Positions 13,768-22,587 of a DNA stretch of 24,867 nucleotides are shown here, piece after piece. How positions within the stretch are numbered: the first letter of the stretch is position 1; every line of letters starts with the position of its first letter. This DNA is from CAYTWW01 sp043801855. GTDB lineage: Archaea > Nanobdellota > Nanobdellia > Woesearchaeales > GW2011-AR15. The DNA lies in assembly GCA_043801855.1 (NCBI GenBank), contig JAZDLQ010000057.1:1-24867 (forward strand), in the 5' to 3' direction. The position numbers and the translations under genes were made by a program. The notes under the pieces are model-generated. The model was not told where the DNA came from. It did no database searches and saw only the letters and a list, made by a program, of their open reading frames with translations.

Positions 13768-14834
13768 TCTTTTTGAGTTAGTGGAATACTTAAGGTTACA
13801 ATTGTTCCTTTTCCTTTTTCACTTTTTATACTTATTAATCCTTTGTGGTTCGTTATTATATCATGTGCTGAGCTTAATCCTAATCCTGAGCCGCCAGAAT
13901 CTTTTTTTGTTGTGAAGAATGGCTCAAAAACCCTTGGCAAATCTTCTTTTGAAATTCCTTTGCCTGTATCAGTAAATTCCAATATTACAGATTTATCGGC
14001 TGTTTCTCTTGCTTTGATAGTAATATTTCCATGGCCTTCTATTGCTTCCATGGAATTCATAAGAATGTTCAGAAATACATGCTGCAATTGGGCTTTATTT
14101 CCAACAATTTCATTTAATTCATTTGGAAAATCCCTGATAACTTTAATATTATATGACATAAGCTGCCTTTCTATAAAAAGCAATACAGATTCAATGACTT
14201 CAATCACATTGACTTTGTTGAATTGATTATTATTTTCACTTGCAAAATATGTTAGGTTTTTAGTTATTGCTGTCATATATTCGCATCCATTCAGCATTAA
14301 TTTTAATTCATTGTATTTTTCAGTGCCTTTTTTTTCTTCCTTAAAATATACGTTCAAGAAATTATGTATGCCTGTAATCGGGCTGTTTAAGCCATGGGCA
14401 ATGCCTGCGCTCAATTGTCCAATTGATGAAAGCTTTGCCTTTTGAATTGTATATTCAAGGGCTTTTTTCCGTTCAGTAATATCTTCAATTACGAGCAGCA
14501 CCTTTTTATTTGTGCCATCGATGATTTCTCTTGCATTTATTAGCATTGTTTTTTTTCCTATCACTGGAAAATTGTGCATAACTTCAAACCCTTCAATAGT
14601 TGTTTTCTGTGGCAAAATATGTTCCAATAATTCTTTTAATTTAGGAATATCCCACTGCTTGTTTCCAAGGTCATATATTCTTTTATTTTCAGTTTCTTTT
14701 GTGTTTACTTTAAATGTCTTATAAAATGAATCATTAGCGTACAAAATTCTCATATCAGAATCTAAAACTAAGAATGACTCTCTAAACGAGTTGACAATGT
14801 ATTCGAAAAAATTTTTCAAGTCTTTCGGTATCAT
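13764..14834 (-). CDS. Soluble PAS-domain histidine kinase
   Basis: A 356-aa cytoplasmic sensor kinase without transmembrane segments. A PAS domain covers about 8-125 (FLVLDSDMRILYANDSF; end EDITERKKALEY). The dimerisation/phospho-acceptor helix has H147 in LSAGIAHGLNSPI, where the usual Glu after His is Gly (HGLNSP in place of HELNNP). The ATPase domain shows the N box (QHVFLNILMNSMEAI, N260), G1 (EFTDTGKGI, D289) and G2 (GGSGLGLS, 314-321). The F box is FEPFFTTK. The PAS ligand is unknown. It is co-transcribed with the response regulator via a 4-bp overlap. The HGLN variant may lower phosphatase or kinase activity; this class (HPK4-like) varies here, so function is still expected. Confidence 0.92.
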   Translation of the reverse strand: MIPKDLKNFFEYIVNSFRESFLVLDSDMRILYANDSFYKTFKVNTKETENKRIYDLGNKQWDIPKLKELLEHILPQKTTIEGFEVMHNFPVIGKKTMLINAREIIDGTNKKVLLVIEDITERKKALEYTIQKAKLSSIGQLSAGIAHGLNSPITGIHNFLNVYFKEEKKGTEKYNELKLMLNGCEYMTAITKNLTYFASENNNQFNKVNVIEVIESVLLFIERQLMSYNIKVIRDFPNELNEIVGNKAQLQHVFLNILMNSMEAIEGHGNITIKARETADKSVILEFTDTGKGISKEDLPRVFEPFFTTKKDSGGSGLGLSSAHDIITNHKGLISIKSEKGKGTIVTLSIPLTQKE

Positions 14835-14851
14835 TAAATGCCTTTTTCTGA

Positions 14852-14859
14852 TTTATATT
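14852..14859 (-). promoter_or_regulatory. TATA-like box of the kinase/regulator operon
   Basis: TTTATATT on the plus strand (AATATAAA read on the minus strand), about 18-26 nt upstream of the kinase ATG, predicting a leaderless mRNA. A second AT-rich box (ATATATATAAATA) lies near 14877-14889. Confidence 0.4.
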
Positions 14860-14953
14860 ATGCAATTAATGCTCACATATATATAAATAAACGGTTTTAC
14901 ACAATTTATAAATTGAAAATTTAGTTTTACTCTTGTGGTTCCTTATTGAATAA

Positions 14954-14961
14954 TTATATAA
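14954..14961 (+). promoter_or_regulatory. TATA box of glyS
   Basis: TTATATAA lies 49-56 nt upstream of the GlyRS ATG. The leader carries the ribosome-binding sequence AAGGTGAA at 14996-15003. Confidence 0.5.
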
Positions 14962-15009
14962 AAACGAACTTATTCTTTTTAGCTACTCTAACTACAAGGT
15001 GAAAGCATT

Positions 15010-16467
15010 ATGGCAATCTCAATTGATGATATGGCAATTTTTTGCAGGAAAAAAGGATTTGTTTATCCAAGTTCAGCAATATACGGCGGCATCTCTGGTT
15101 TTTGGGATTATGGGCCACTTGGGTCAGAGCTATTCAATAATATAAAACAGTCATGGTGGAAATTCTTTGTCCAGGACAGGGATGATATGGTTGGTATTGA
15201 TGCATCAATTATTTCACATCCAAGGACATGGAAGGCGTCAGGACATATAGACAGTTTCTCGGACGTTTCAATTACATGCAAAGCCTGCAAAAAAGTGAAT
15301 AAGCTCGATAAAGCAGATGTCGGAAAAGTTCCTTGCGACTTTTGCAACGGTGAACTTGATATCGCAACAGCAAAAGAGCTTAAGCTTCTTTTCCAGACAG
15401 AGGTTGGAGCAGGCGAGAATCGGCTTGTATCATATCTTAGAGGAGAGACAGCGCAAGGCATGTTCCTTGATTTCAAACAGATTGCTGATACAGCAAGGGT
15501 TAAGCTGCCATTTGGCATTGCTCAGATAGGTAAGTGCTTCAGGAATGAAATTGCGCCAAGGGACTTTATTTTCAGGAGCAGGGAATTTACTATCGCTGAA
15601 TTTGAGTTTTTCATAAACCCGGAAAAAAAATCTTCAAATCTTCTTGATGATGACATAAAAAACCAAGAACTTATGCTCCTTGACGCAGAGACCCAGGATG
15701 CAGAGAAAAATGATATTAATAAAACTACAATAGGTAAAATGCTTTCGCAGGAGAGGCTTGATGAGTGGCATGCTTACTGGCTTTCCATGCAGCTTCAATG
15801 GCTAAAAGAAATCGGCCTTGACTTTGAGAAGCTGAAAATAAGGGAGCATAAAAAATCAGAACTATCTCATTATTCATCAGCGACTTTTGATATAGATTAC
15901 CAGTTTCCATTTGGCTCAAAAGAGATTGCCGGAAACGCAAACAGGGGACAGTATGATCTAAACCAGCATATAAAGGAAAGCAAGGAATCCCTTGAAATTT
16001 TTGATGAGGAGACAAAAACAAAAATAATCTCTAGAGTTATTGAGCCAACATTTGGAATGGACAGGATTTTTTTGTCTGTGATTGTAAATTCTTATGTTGA
16101 TGACAAGACAAGGGGAAATATTGTACTGAAAATTCAACCTAAACTTGCGCCAATCAAAGTAGGGATATTCCCACTGGTAAATAAGCTTGATGATAAGGCA
16201 AAAGAAGTGTATAACTCAATAAGGAAGGATTTCACATGCCAATATGACAGATCAGGATCAATCGGTAGAAGATATGCTAGAGCAGATGAACTTGGTGTTC
16301 CGATAGGAATCACATATGATTTTGGTTCGTTGGAAGATAATTGTGTTACTTTGAGAGACAGAGATTCTACAAAACAAATTAGAGTTAAAATTTCTGATCT
16401 GAAAAAAGTAATACCTAAATTGTTAGATGGAGCGGAATTTGAAGAAGCAGGGAAATTGATTAACTAA
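15010..16467 (+). CDS. glyS: Glycyl-tRNA synthetase (class II, archaeal/eukaryotic type)
   Basis: A 485-aa enzyme that charges tRNA-Gly. Its N-terminus (FVYPSSAIYGGISGFWDYGP) and TWKASGHIDSFSD signature are diagnostic of the alpha2-type GlyRS. Motif 2 is GKCFRNEIAPRDFIFRSREF with the IAEFEFF continuation; motif 3 is FGMDRIFL. The HGTP anticodon-binding domain spans about 375-475 (LAPIKVGIFPL ... GSIGRRYARADELGVPIGIT). A zinc-ribbon-like pair of Cys motifs (CKACKK ... CDFC, residues 93-119) sits after motif 1. At 485 aa it is shorter than many archaeal GlyRS (about 570), with smaller internal insertions. Start ATG 15010 has a clear ribosome-binding site. It is divergent from the kinase and followed by T-rich sequence. 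Confidence 0.96.
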   Translation: MAISIDDMAIFCRKKGFVYPSSAIYGGISGFWDYGPLGSELFNNIKQSWWKFFVQDRDDMVGIDASIISHPRTWKASGHIDSFSDVSITCKACKKVNKLDKADVGKVPCDFCNGELDIATAKELKLLFQTEVGAGENRLVSYLRGETAQGMFLDFKQIADTARVKLPFGIAQIGKCFRNEIAPRDFIFRSREFTIAEFEFFINPEKKSSNLLDDDIKNQELMLLDAETQDAEKNDINKTTIGKMLSQERLDEWHAYWLSMQLQWLKEIGLDFEKLKIREHKKSELSHYSSATFDIDYQFPFGSKEIAGNANRGQYDLNQHIKESKESLEIFDEETKTKIISRVIEPTFGMDRIFLSVIVNSYVDDKTRGNIVLKIQPKLAPIKVGIFPLVNKLDDKAKEVYNSIRKDFTCQYDRSGSIGRRYARADELGVPIGITYDFGSLEDNCVTLRDRDSTKQIRVKISDLKKVIPKLLDGAEFEEAGKLIN

Positions 16468-16490
16468 TTTTTATTTTTCTATTTTAAATT
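16468..16490 (+). terminator. T-rich terminator after glyS
   Basis: TTTTTATTTTTCTATTTT follows the GlyRS stop directly and lies upstream of the next promoter at 16507. Confidence 0.4.
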
Positions 16491-16506
16491 TAATTATCTA
16501 TAAGTG

Positions 16507-16524
16507 GTAATATTTATATATAAA
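16507..16524 (+). promoter_or_regulatory. Core promoter of the HAD-domain giant gene (copy B of a shared 18-mer)
   Basis: GTAATATTTATATATAAA, identical to 5668-5685. Its TATA box (TTTATATA, 16513-16520) places transcription start near 16540, just 5' of ATG 16546. Confidence 0.7.
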
Positions 16525-16545
16525 TCTAATCTCAACACTTTTCTA

Positions 16546-19416
16546 ATGGTCTATTCGTCATCTATTGAACTAGTTGTAGGTAGAAATAGATATTTTGTTG
16601 GTGGCACTATTTTTGATATATTTGGAACAAATGCAACAATTGATGATGAGAAACTTAGACCGAAGCTTAGAGCAATCTACCAAAGTGAATTATCTGATCC
16701 GTCTAGAGATGATTTTTCAGCTTTGGTAAATGACTTCATTAATGGAAATTCACTAAATGTTTATGGACTAATTAGAATGATGTTTTTGTCTACAGATAGA
16801 AGTAAATATCTTACTGAGTGGCATCCATTGAGACGCTATATTAATGATATCTTGTTGACAGGTGACTTTACAAATGGAGAACAGGCAATCAAATGCGTGC
16901 AGAAATCTCTGGATGGTTTAATAGAAGGAATGCAGGCAAGTCAGCCGTTAGAGTCTTTAATGTATATCTCTCCTTATGGAAAAGAGCATGGAAAAGTGCC
17001 GCGAACAGATAGAGAGATTTTTTATCAATATATTCAGGAATGTGCTTATTTAGGTAAAACACCTCTTACAATAGATTATTTGATTAGCGAAGGATGGATT
17101 ATAGCAAAAAAGAAGCATAGTGTTGAAATCGATTTAACAAAAACAGAAGAATACTGTTATGATAATTTATCAGAAAGCTTTCGTTTAACAAAAAAAGGCA
17201 AAATAAATCTTAGAAAAAATTTAAGAAAGCTACAGGAACAAAGAAATATTAAAAATAATAGTGAAAGAGCTAAAGCCGGACTAAATTCCATAAGAGAACC
17301 TGTTTTTGATGAAAGATATAATAGGCTTATTGATACAGTTTGCAGTGAATCTGTTGATTGCCTTTCTTTGTATCCTGATGCCATTGCTTTGATGAAAGAA
17401 TTAGCCCAATATGGTATTCCTGTTGCAATAGTATCTGACACTTCCAGTCTATATAGGCAACTTCACCAAAAATATATTACAATGTTGGAAAGTGAAGGAA
17501 TACATCCAGGTTCTATAGTTCTTTCATGTGACACAGGAAGAAAAAAAACAGCTCAGGAAGGTAAAAATTTTCTGGTTGCTTGTGAAGGCATTGGAGTAGA
17601 GCCAGAAAACATTGCTACTATTGGTGATCAATTCTGGGAAGACGGAATTATGCCAAAAATGGCAGGTATTAAGATTTGTCTCGTGTTGATGAGAGACTAT
17701 AACCAGGGAGTATCTACAAAATTTGCTCAATTAGTTAATAAATATGGGGAGCAAGGATTAAGAAAAAAGCAAGTATTAACTGATTTAGAATATAATGTTG
17801 CTTTCACAGGAATGTATCCTTCCCTTAGATTGGTTAATACTGCATGGGATGTTGATCGAAGAATTCCTGATTTGCCATTACATTTGTATAGAGGACAGGA
17901 AATTCCAAACCAAATTCAAGTTGGAACTACGCTTTCTGAGCAAGAAGTCATGTCAATTATGTATCATCTTGGCGGGCAAATAGATGCAGCAAGAGCAGAA
18001 ACCTTATCTCAAAAGTTAGAATGGCAATTAGAGCCAACACTAGAAACAGCAAGAATGAGATTTGAACAGATTAGTTCTGCTTATTGCCAGTTAAATTTAA
18101 ACAACCTTATCGGAACTGCTTCATGTTTAATGACAGAAGATAGGTTATCTAGAAAAGGAATTCCTATTCATAAAATTCAGCAAATGCTATGTTACTTGGC
18201 AAGGGGTGCAACAGGTAAGCCCTCGCTTTTAGGAATCGATAGAACGCCTCAGCTTGTTTTGGCGTATCTTGAATGCCTTGCAGGAACGCCGTTTGGGACC
18301 CTATCTAAACAAGATGGAAGCTTTCATATTAAATTTAAGCCATTTACTCTACCAGATGGAAGTGTTTTATCTGCAGAAATGGTTGAATCTTTGCACAAAG
18401 GTTTAGTAGAAGAGGCATTTTACTGCATAAAAGAATTGTTAACAACTGATTCCAGAGCTAGTGAGTCATTTAGATATGAGGGCTTTTTGCTTGGCGCATT
18501 ATCAAGATATCATACTTGGAATACAAAAGACGATGTTATTATGCATCAAAAGCAAATGGATATTCCTATTTCAGCACTTTACTTTTCTGAGACAATGGGA
18601 ACACAAGAATTAGTTAATTTATATACTCAATTAATTGTTGAAGCTGCGCATCATAATTCTATATACAATCCTATAAAAGATAAGGAAGATCCGTTTGGAG
18701 GAAAAGGACCATGCCTGCATACTTTAGCCCAAGATAGCGCACAAGTAATACGAGCTATGTTTGCAAACCAGGAGTGTTATGAGCCTTCAAAAGTTGATAG
18801 ATGTGTTGGAGATGGAATAAATTTAGTAATAGCACATGGTGAAGTATCTCCATCTGTCTTAGGAAAGTTAAATGGAAGAACTGATGTGCTAGTACACATA
18901 CCAGATCAAATGCCAAATCTTTTTCCAGAAAGTAATATCTATGATTGTAGGATACCGGAAATATGGGCATCGTCTGTTCCGCGAGTATTAACAGACACAG
19001 GCATTGAGCTTAGATACAACGAATATAAGGCAGCACTTCCAACTTTTGTTTGCGGCAAAGCAATATATTCGCATGATGATTCCATTATTCTTTTAACACC
19101 AGGTTATTTTTTGCCAGGCGAAAGAACTGACGGCTCAAGACGAACTGTAAGATATAATTTTTCTGAATTATCATCAAATATTAAAACTGCCTTAGAGCAT
19201 AGATATGCCTCTTCAGGAGTATTATCTCTCGGTATAAATTCTGTTTGTACTGTGGGATTGTTAGAACACGATACACATAGATTAGAGGAAGTGCGCTGGC
19301 TAATGGATTTATCCGGACAATTAAGAGAAGGAGGAATACTTAGTATGGAATATGGTGCGCATAAGATATTATTTGAAAAAATTGAACGAGGATATATTGT
19401 AAAGGAATCCATATAA
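16546..19416 (+). CDS. Giant protein with a split dehalogenase-type HAD domain and large unassigned C-terminus (956 aa)
   Basis: The start at ATG 16546 is chosen because an upstream in-frame GTG (16504) overlaps the TATA box. HAD motifs are in order: motif I TIFDIFGT (nucleophile D24; second Asp replaced by Phe, as in haloacid dehalogenase and phosphonatase-like enzymes), motif II VSDTSS (S297-D298-T299), motif III Lys in GRKKTA (K333/K334), motif IV IGDQFWED (D361 and D366). Between motifs I and II lies an insertion of about 250 residues, far larger than a normal cap, with a Lys/Arg-rich helical stretch near 200-240. Residues about 385-956 match nothing recognised; they are soluble, mixed alpha/beta, and end with a segment vaguely like a methyltransferase C-terminus (LREGGILSMEYG). 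Catalytic residues suggest an active hydrolase. It stands alone and converges on the HD gene (11-bp gap), but shares its promoter sequence with the 5.7-kb giant operon. Confidence 0.65.
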   Translation: MVYSSSIELVVGRNRYFVGGTIFDIFGTNATIDDEKLRPKLRAIYQSELSDPSRDDFSALVNDFINGNSLNVYGLIRMMFLSTDRSKYLTEWHPLRRYINDILLTGDFTNGEQAIKCVQKSLDGLIEGMQASQPLESLMYISPYGKEHGKVPRTDREIFYQYIQECAYLGKTPLTIDYLISEGWIIAKKKHSVEIDLTKTEEYCYDNLSESFRLTKKGKINLRKNLRKLQEQRNIKNNSERAKAGLNSIREPVFDERYNRLIDTVCSESVDCLSLYPDAIALMKELAQYGIPVAIVSDTSSLYRQLHQKYITMLESEGIHPGSIVLSCDTGRKKTAQEGKNFLVACEGIGVEPENIATIGDQFWEDGIMPKMAGIKICLVLMRDYNQGVSTKFAQLVNKYGEQGLRKKQVLTDLEYNVAFTGMYPSLRLVNTAWDVDRRIPDLPLHLYRGQEIPNQIQVGTTLSEQEVMSIMYHLGGQIDAARAETLSQKLEWQLEPTLETARMRFEQISSAYCQLNLNNLIGTASCLMTEDRLSRKGIPIHKIQQMLCYLARGATGKPSLLGIDRTPQLVLAYLECLAGTPFGTLSKQDGSFHIKFKPFTLPDGSVLSAEMVESLHKGLVEEAFYCIKELLTTDSRASESFRYEGFLLGALSRYHTWNTKDDVIMHQKQMDIPISALYFSETMGTQELVNLYTQLIVEAAHHNSIYNPIKDKEDPFGGKGPCLHTLAQDSAQVIRAMFANQECYEPSKVDRCVGDGINLVIAHGEVSPSVLGKLNGRTDVLVHIPDQMPNLFPESNIYDCRIPEIWASSVPRVLTDTGIELRYNEYKAALPTFVCGKAIYSHDDSIILLTPGYFLPGERTDGSRRTVRYNFSELSSNIKTALEHRYASSGVLSLGINSVCTVGLLEHDTHRLEEVRWLMDLSGQLREGGILSMEYGAHKILFEKIERGYIVKESI

Positions 19417-19427
19417 ATTTTTAGTTT

Positions 19428-19973
19428 TTATGAAATTATTAATCTAATTGCCTTATATCTCTCTTCACCAATCTCTGCTGCTTCTGGTAAAATCCGGATT
19501 TTATCCCAGCATGCGTCATATTTTTTATTAAGCCATCCTTTGCCTTCAGTAATTCCGTATTTTTTCAGGTTAAACGCAACATAAGCCAGGTCAATAAAAT
19601 TATCAAGATGAGACAACGCATCACTTGCAGCAACAATTTTTGCTTCAACAGATAGAGGAGGATAATTTTTATCTGATGAATGTGTTAAGATACAGTGCTT
19701 GACTTTTTCAATTTTTTCAGTCGGATAATTATATGGTGCGAGTATTTTTGCAGCTTCTTCTGACCCTTTTACATGATGTAAATCTCTTACTCCATCTCTT
19801 ATTTTAATAATATCATGTAGCCATGCAGAAAGCTCGCATACCTCTGCATCAGCATGAAGTTTTTCTGCTAATATTTTTGAGTATTTTGCAACTGATGTTA
19901 TGTGTTTTGCCCAGTCAAAATCTTTATCTTTGCATAATTCAAGCATCATAGTTTTGACTTTGGATACAATCAT
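19428..19973 (-). CDS. HD-domain metal-dependent phosphohydrolase
   Basis: A 181-aa single HD domain. The metal ligands are visible: H24 (WAKHITSVAKYS), H53-D54 (LSAWLHDIIK) and a late Asp in ASDALSHLDNF (about D133). The extra HHVKGSEEA (residues 66-74) and CILTHSS motifs are typical of small HD hydrolases related to YedJ/YfbR-like proteins that act on nucleotides or cyclic nucleotides; the substrate cannot be read from the sequence. All ligands are conserved, so it is probably active. It is divergent from the small membrane protein gene at 20051, with AT-rich promoter sequence (about 19985-20010) shared between them. Confidence 0.82.
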   Translation of the reverse strand: MIVSKVKTMMLELCKDKDFDWAKHITSVAKYSKILAEKLHADAEVCELSAWLHDIIKIRDGVRDLHHVKGSEEAAKILAPYNYPTEKIEKVKHCILTHSSDKNYPPLSVEAKIVAASDALSHLDNFIDLAYVAFNLKKYGITEGKGWLNKKYDACWDKIRILPEAAEIGEERYKAIRLIIS

Positions 19974-20050
19974 GTTTTTAAGTAATCTATTCTTATTTAA
20001 AAATTATAACTAACTCAAGGATTTCTCGAACAAGAGTATTGATAAAACGA

Positions 20051-20608
20051 ATGTATAATCCCTATTTTTCAAAGCTTAAAATTAAATACTTATTTAGATT
20101 CCTTTACTTCGTGAAATACAAATTTGAAGATGTGCTTAAATGTATTAAAAAAGTGATTATAACGATATATTATTTGTTTTGTGAAAAATTAATTTTTTTC
20201 TTTTATTATATGGGATTATTAGTATTTGCGGTTTTGATTTTTTTTGGATTCGGTAATCATATTTTAAATCAAATAGAAGCTAAAAATTACGATTTAATTT
20301 TTCAATTTATTCAAATTAATTTAAGTTTATTTGGCTTTTGTTTTATTGCTAATGTCCTAAGTGAAAAATCTGCTAAGAAAAATAATACTGAACTTAAAAT
20401 ATTTAACATAGGAACTGGCTTTTTATGTGTCGTAATTTTATTCTTAATAACAATAGCATCAGCAACATTCTCGGGACTTGATAGTTTAACTATGTTATTA
20501 AAGAATATTTATCATTTTACCCTTTACTTTGGTTTGTTTGTGTTTATTTTTTCTCTAATAATTATGATTGACATAATTAATAAACATTTAGTTAAAGGTT
20601 TTAAATGA
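20051..20608 (+). CDS. Small membrane protein of unknown function, four predicted TM helices
   Basis: About 185 aa from ATG 20051; an upstream in-frame TTG (20039) is less likely. A basic, Tyr/Phe-rich N-terminus is followed by hydrophobic helices near residues 48-68, 83-100, 117-140 and 150-178. No family motif was recognised. The gene is unusually AT-rich and Phe/Ile-rich even for this window, and the weak codon constraint makes function uncertain. It lies alone between the HD gene and the YchF-like gene, same strand as the latter, with 65 bp between. Confidence 0.55.
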   Translation: MYNPYFSKLKIKYLFRFLYFVKYKFEDVLKCIKKVIITIYYLFCEKLIFFFYYMGLLVFAVLIFFGFGNHILNQIEAKNYDLIFQFIQINLSLFGFCFIANVLSEKSAKKNNTELKIFNIGTGFLCVVILFLITIASATFSGLDSLTMLLKNIYHFTLYFGLFVFIFSLIIMIDIINKHLVKGFK

Positions 20609-20644
20609 TTTACTATTGTTAATCTAGCTTGTTCCCGCAATCTA

Positions 20645-20652
20645 TTTATATA
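20645..20652 (+). promoter_or_regulatory. TATA box giving a leaderless YchF mRNA
   Basis: TTTATATA is centred about 25 nt before ATG 20674, exactly where transcription should begin, and there is no Shine-Dalgarno. This is the clearest leaderless promoter in the window. Confidence 0.65.
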
Positions 20653-20673
20653 CTCTCTTAATACTATTTCTTC

Positions 20674-21873
20674 ATGCTAGTCGGTATCGTTGGAAAGCCC
20701 TCTGTTGGAAAATCAACTTTTTTTAAAGCTCTAACACTTGCCGATGTGGCTATTGCAAGCTATCCTTTTACAACGATTAAGCCAAACCATGGCATAGGTT
20801 ATGTGAAAATAGATTGCGTTTGCAAAGAATTCAAAAAACAATGCAATCCGCGTGAAGGATATTGTTCGCATGGATACCGCTATGTTTCTGTTGAGCTTCT
20901 TGATGTTGCAGGCCTTGTTCCGGGAAGCTATGAAGGAAAAGGAATGGGTAACCAGTTCTTAGACGACCTTCGTCAGGCTAATGTGCTTGTCCATATTGTC
21001 GATGCGTCCGGAAGCACAAATGAAAAAGGTGAAAGTGTGCCTGCCGGCAGTTATGATCCTGCTAATGACATCAAGTTTTTAGAATACGAACTTGACATGT
21101 GGTATCTTGGGATATTTGATAAAGTTTGGAGGAAATTCTCATTCCAGACTACCCAGGAAAAAGGAAATATTCCAAAAGCTATAGCAAAGCAGTTTTCAGG
21201 CCTTGGAGCAGATGAAGATTTAATTAAAAAAATTCTTTCAGCAAATAAGCTTGCAGATAAGCCGATCCTGGAATGGAGCAAAGATGACCTTGCGTTATTG
21301 ACTAGGGAGCTTAGGAAAGCGACAAAGCCTATGATAATTGCAGCAAATAAAGCAGATGTCTCATTCGGCAAGGAAAACTACGAGAGACTAAAAAAAGAGT
21401 TTCCAAATTATATCATTGTTCCATGTAGCGCAGAAGCTGAACTTGCACTAAAAGAAGCATCAAATCACAATCTGATTGATTATCTTCCTGGCGCAGGCGA
21501 CTTTACAATAAAAGATGAATCAAAATTAAATGACCGCCAGAAAAAAGGCCTTGATTTCCTGAGGGAAAACGTTCTCAAGAGATTTGGCTCTACAGGCGTT
21601 CAGGAAGTTGTAAATAAAGCTGTTTTTGAGCTTCTTGGCTATGTTGCAATCTATCCTGGCGGTATTAATAAGCTTGAAGATTCACAGGGAAGAGTTCTTC
21701 CAGATTGTTTTCTAATGCCTAAAGGAACAACAGCGCTTAACTTTGCATTTAAACTGCATTCAGATATTGGCAATAATTTTATTCGGGCATTAAACGTAAA
21801 AACAAAAATGGGCATGAAAAAAGACCAGGAACTTGCGCACAGGGATGTTGTTGAGATTGTGTTTAACAAATAA
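20674..21873 (+). CDS. ychF: OBG-family GTPase, archaeal YchF-like, with TGS domain
   Basis: 399 aa. The G domain has G1 GKPSVGKST (7-15), G2/switch I around SYPFTTIKPN, G3 DVAGL (near 78-82) and G4 NKAD (near 225-228). The C-terminal TGS domain covers about 325-398 (VAIYPGGINKLEDSQGRVLPD ... FALNF-type core). Bacterial YchF and eukaryotic OLA1 have N-x-x-E at G4 and prefer ATP; the NKAD here predicts GTP specificity. Family members bind ribosomes and take part in translation or stress responses. The length and domain order match the archaeal COG0012 branch. A Cys-rich stretch (VCKEFKKQCNPREGYCSHGY, about 50-69) after switch I is typical of archaeal members. It is transcribed alone from a leaderless promoter, 56 bp ahead of the HAD cluster. 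Confidence 0.93.
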   Translation: MLVGIVGKPSVGKSTFFKALTLADVAIASYPFTTIKPNHGIGYVKIDCVCKEFKKQCNPREGYCSHGYRYVSVELLDVAGLVPGSYEGKGMGNQFLDDLRQANVLVHIVDASGSTNEKGESVPAGSYDPANDIKFLEYELDMWYLGIFDKVWRKFSFQTTQEKGNIPKAIAKQFSGLGADEDLIKKILSANKLADKPILEWSKDDLALLTRELRKATKPMIIAANKADVSFGKENYERLKKEFPNYIIVPCSAEAELALKEASNHNLIDYLPGAGDFTIKDESKLNDRQKKGLDFLRENVLKRFGSTGVQEVVNKAVFELLGYVAIYPGGINKLEDSQGRVLPDCFLMPKGTTALNFAFKLHSDIGNNFIRALNVKTKMGMKKDQELAHRDVVEIVFNK

Positions 21874-21929
21874 TTTCCTTTTCCTATTTTTTCAAAAGTA
21901 TTTTATATTATGAATTTATCACTTGATTA

Positions 21930-22586
21930 ATGAAAAAAACAATTGCGGCTTTTTTTGATGTTGATTATACTATTGTTTGTGGAAGCACTTCTTTGGAGTT
22001 CATTCTATATAATTTTAGAAAAGGAAAAATTTCGCCGATGGCACTTGCTAAATCAGGTTACTACATATTGAAATACAAGATAGGAAAGCTTGATTATCAT
22101 AAATTATCAGAAAATGCAAAACTTCCGCTAATAAATGGTATGGATATTGATACGGTAAAAATATTATCAGATAAAGTTTTTCAGAAAAAAATCATTAAAA
22201 AAATTAGCAAGAAAGCACTCTCTAGGATTGACTTTCACAAAAAAAGCGGGCATAAAATTGTTCTTGCAACAGGCTCATTTGATTTTATTGTAAAGCCGCT
22301 GTCAGACTATCTTTTTGCAGACATGATAGCAACAAAAGCAAAGGTTACTGATGGAAAATACACTTCTAAAATCGAAGGATATGTGTGTTATGCAGATGAA
22401 AAAGCAAAACAAATAAAAATCTACTCAGAAAAAAATAATATAGATTTGAAAAATTCATATGCCTATTCAGATAGCCTATCTGATGAATACACGTTTACAT
22501 TGGTAGGAAATCCATATCTTGTTAACCCTGATAAAAAGCGAAAAAAAGAAGCAATAAAAAAAAATTACGATACTATCGAGTTTTAA
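21930..22586 (+). CDS. HAD-IB subfamily phosphatase (SerB-like)
   Basis: A 218-aa HAD hydrolase of class IB. Motif I is FFDVDYTI (D10 and D12, with Tyr in place of the usual Gly), followed by a helical C1 cap (about 18-85). Motif II is LATGSFDF (T near 112) and motif IV is YSDSLSDEYT. The C-terminal NPYLVNPDKKRKKEA is standard for the HAD-IB group that includes phosphoserine phosphatase-like enzymes and lysophospholipid-related phosphatases. Substrate unknown. It starts the HAD run; a TATA-like TTTTATATTA (21901-21910) lies about 20-30 nt upstream. Only 1 nt separates it from the next HAD gene. Confidence 0.85.
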   Translation: MKKTIAAFFDVDYTIVCGSTSLEFILYNFRKGKISPMALAKSGYYILKYKIGKLDYHKLSENAKLPLINGMDIDTVKILSDKVFQKKIIKKISKKALSRIDFHKKSGHKIVLATGSFDFIVKPLSDYLFADMIATKAKVTDGKYTSKIEGYVCYADEKAKQIKIYSEKNNIDLKNSYAYSDSLSDEYTFTLVGNPYLVNPDKKRKKEAIKKNYDTIEF

Positions 22587-22587
22587 T

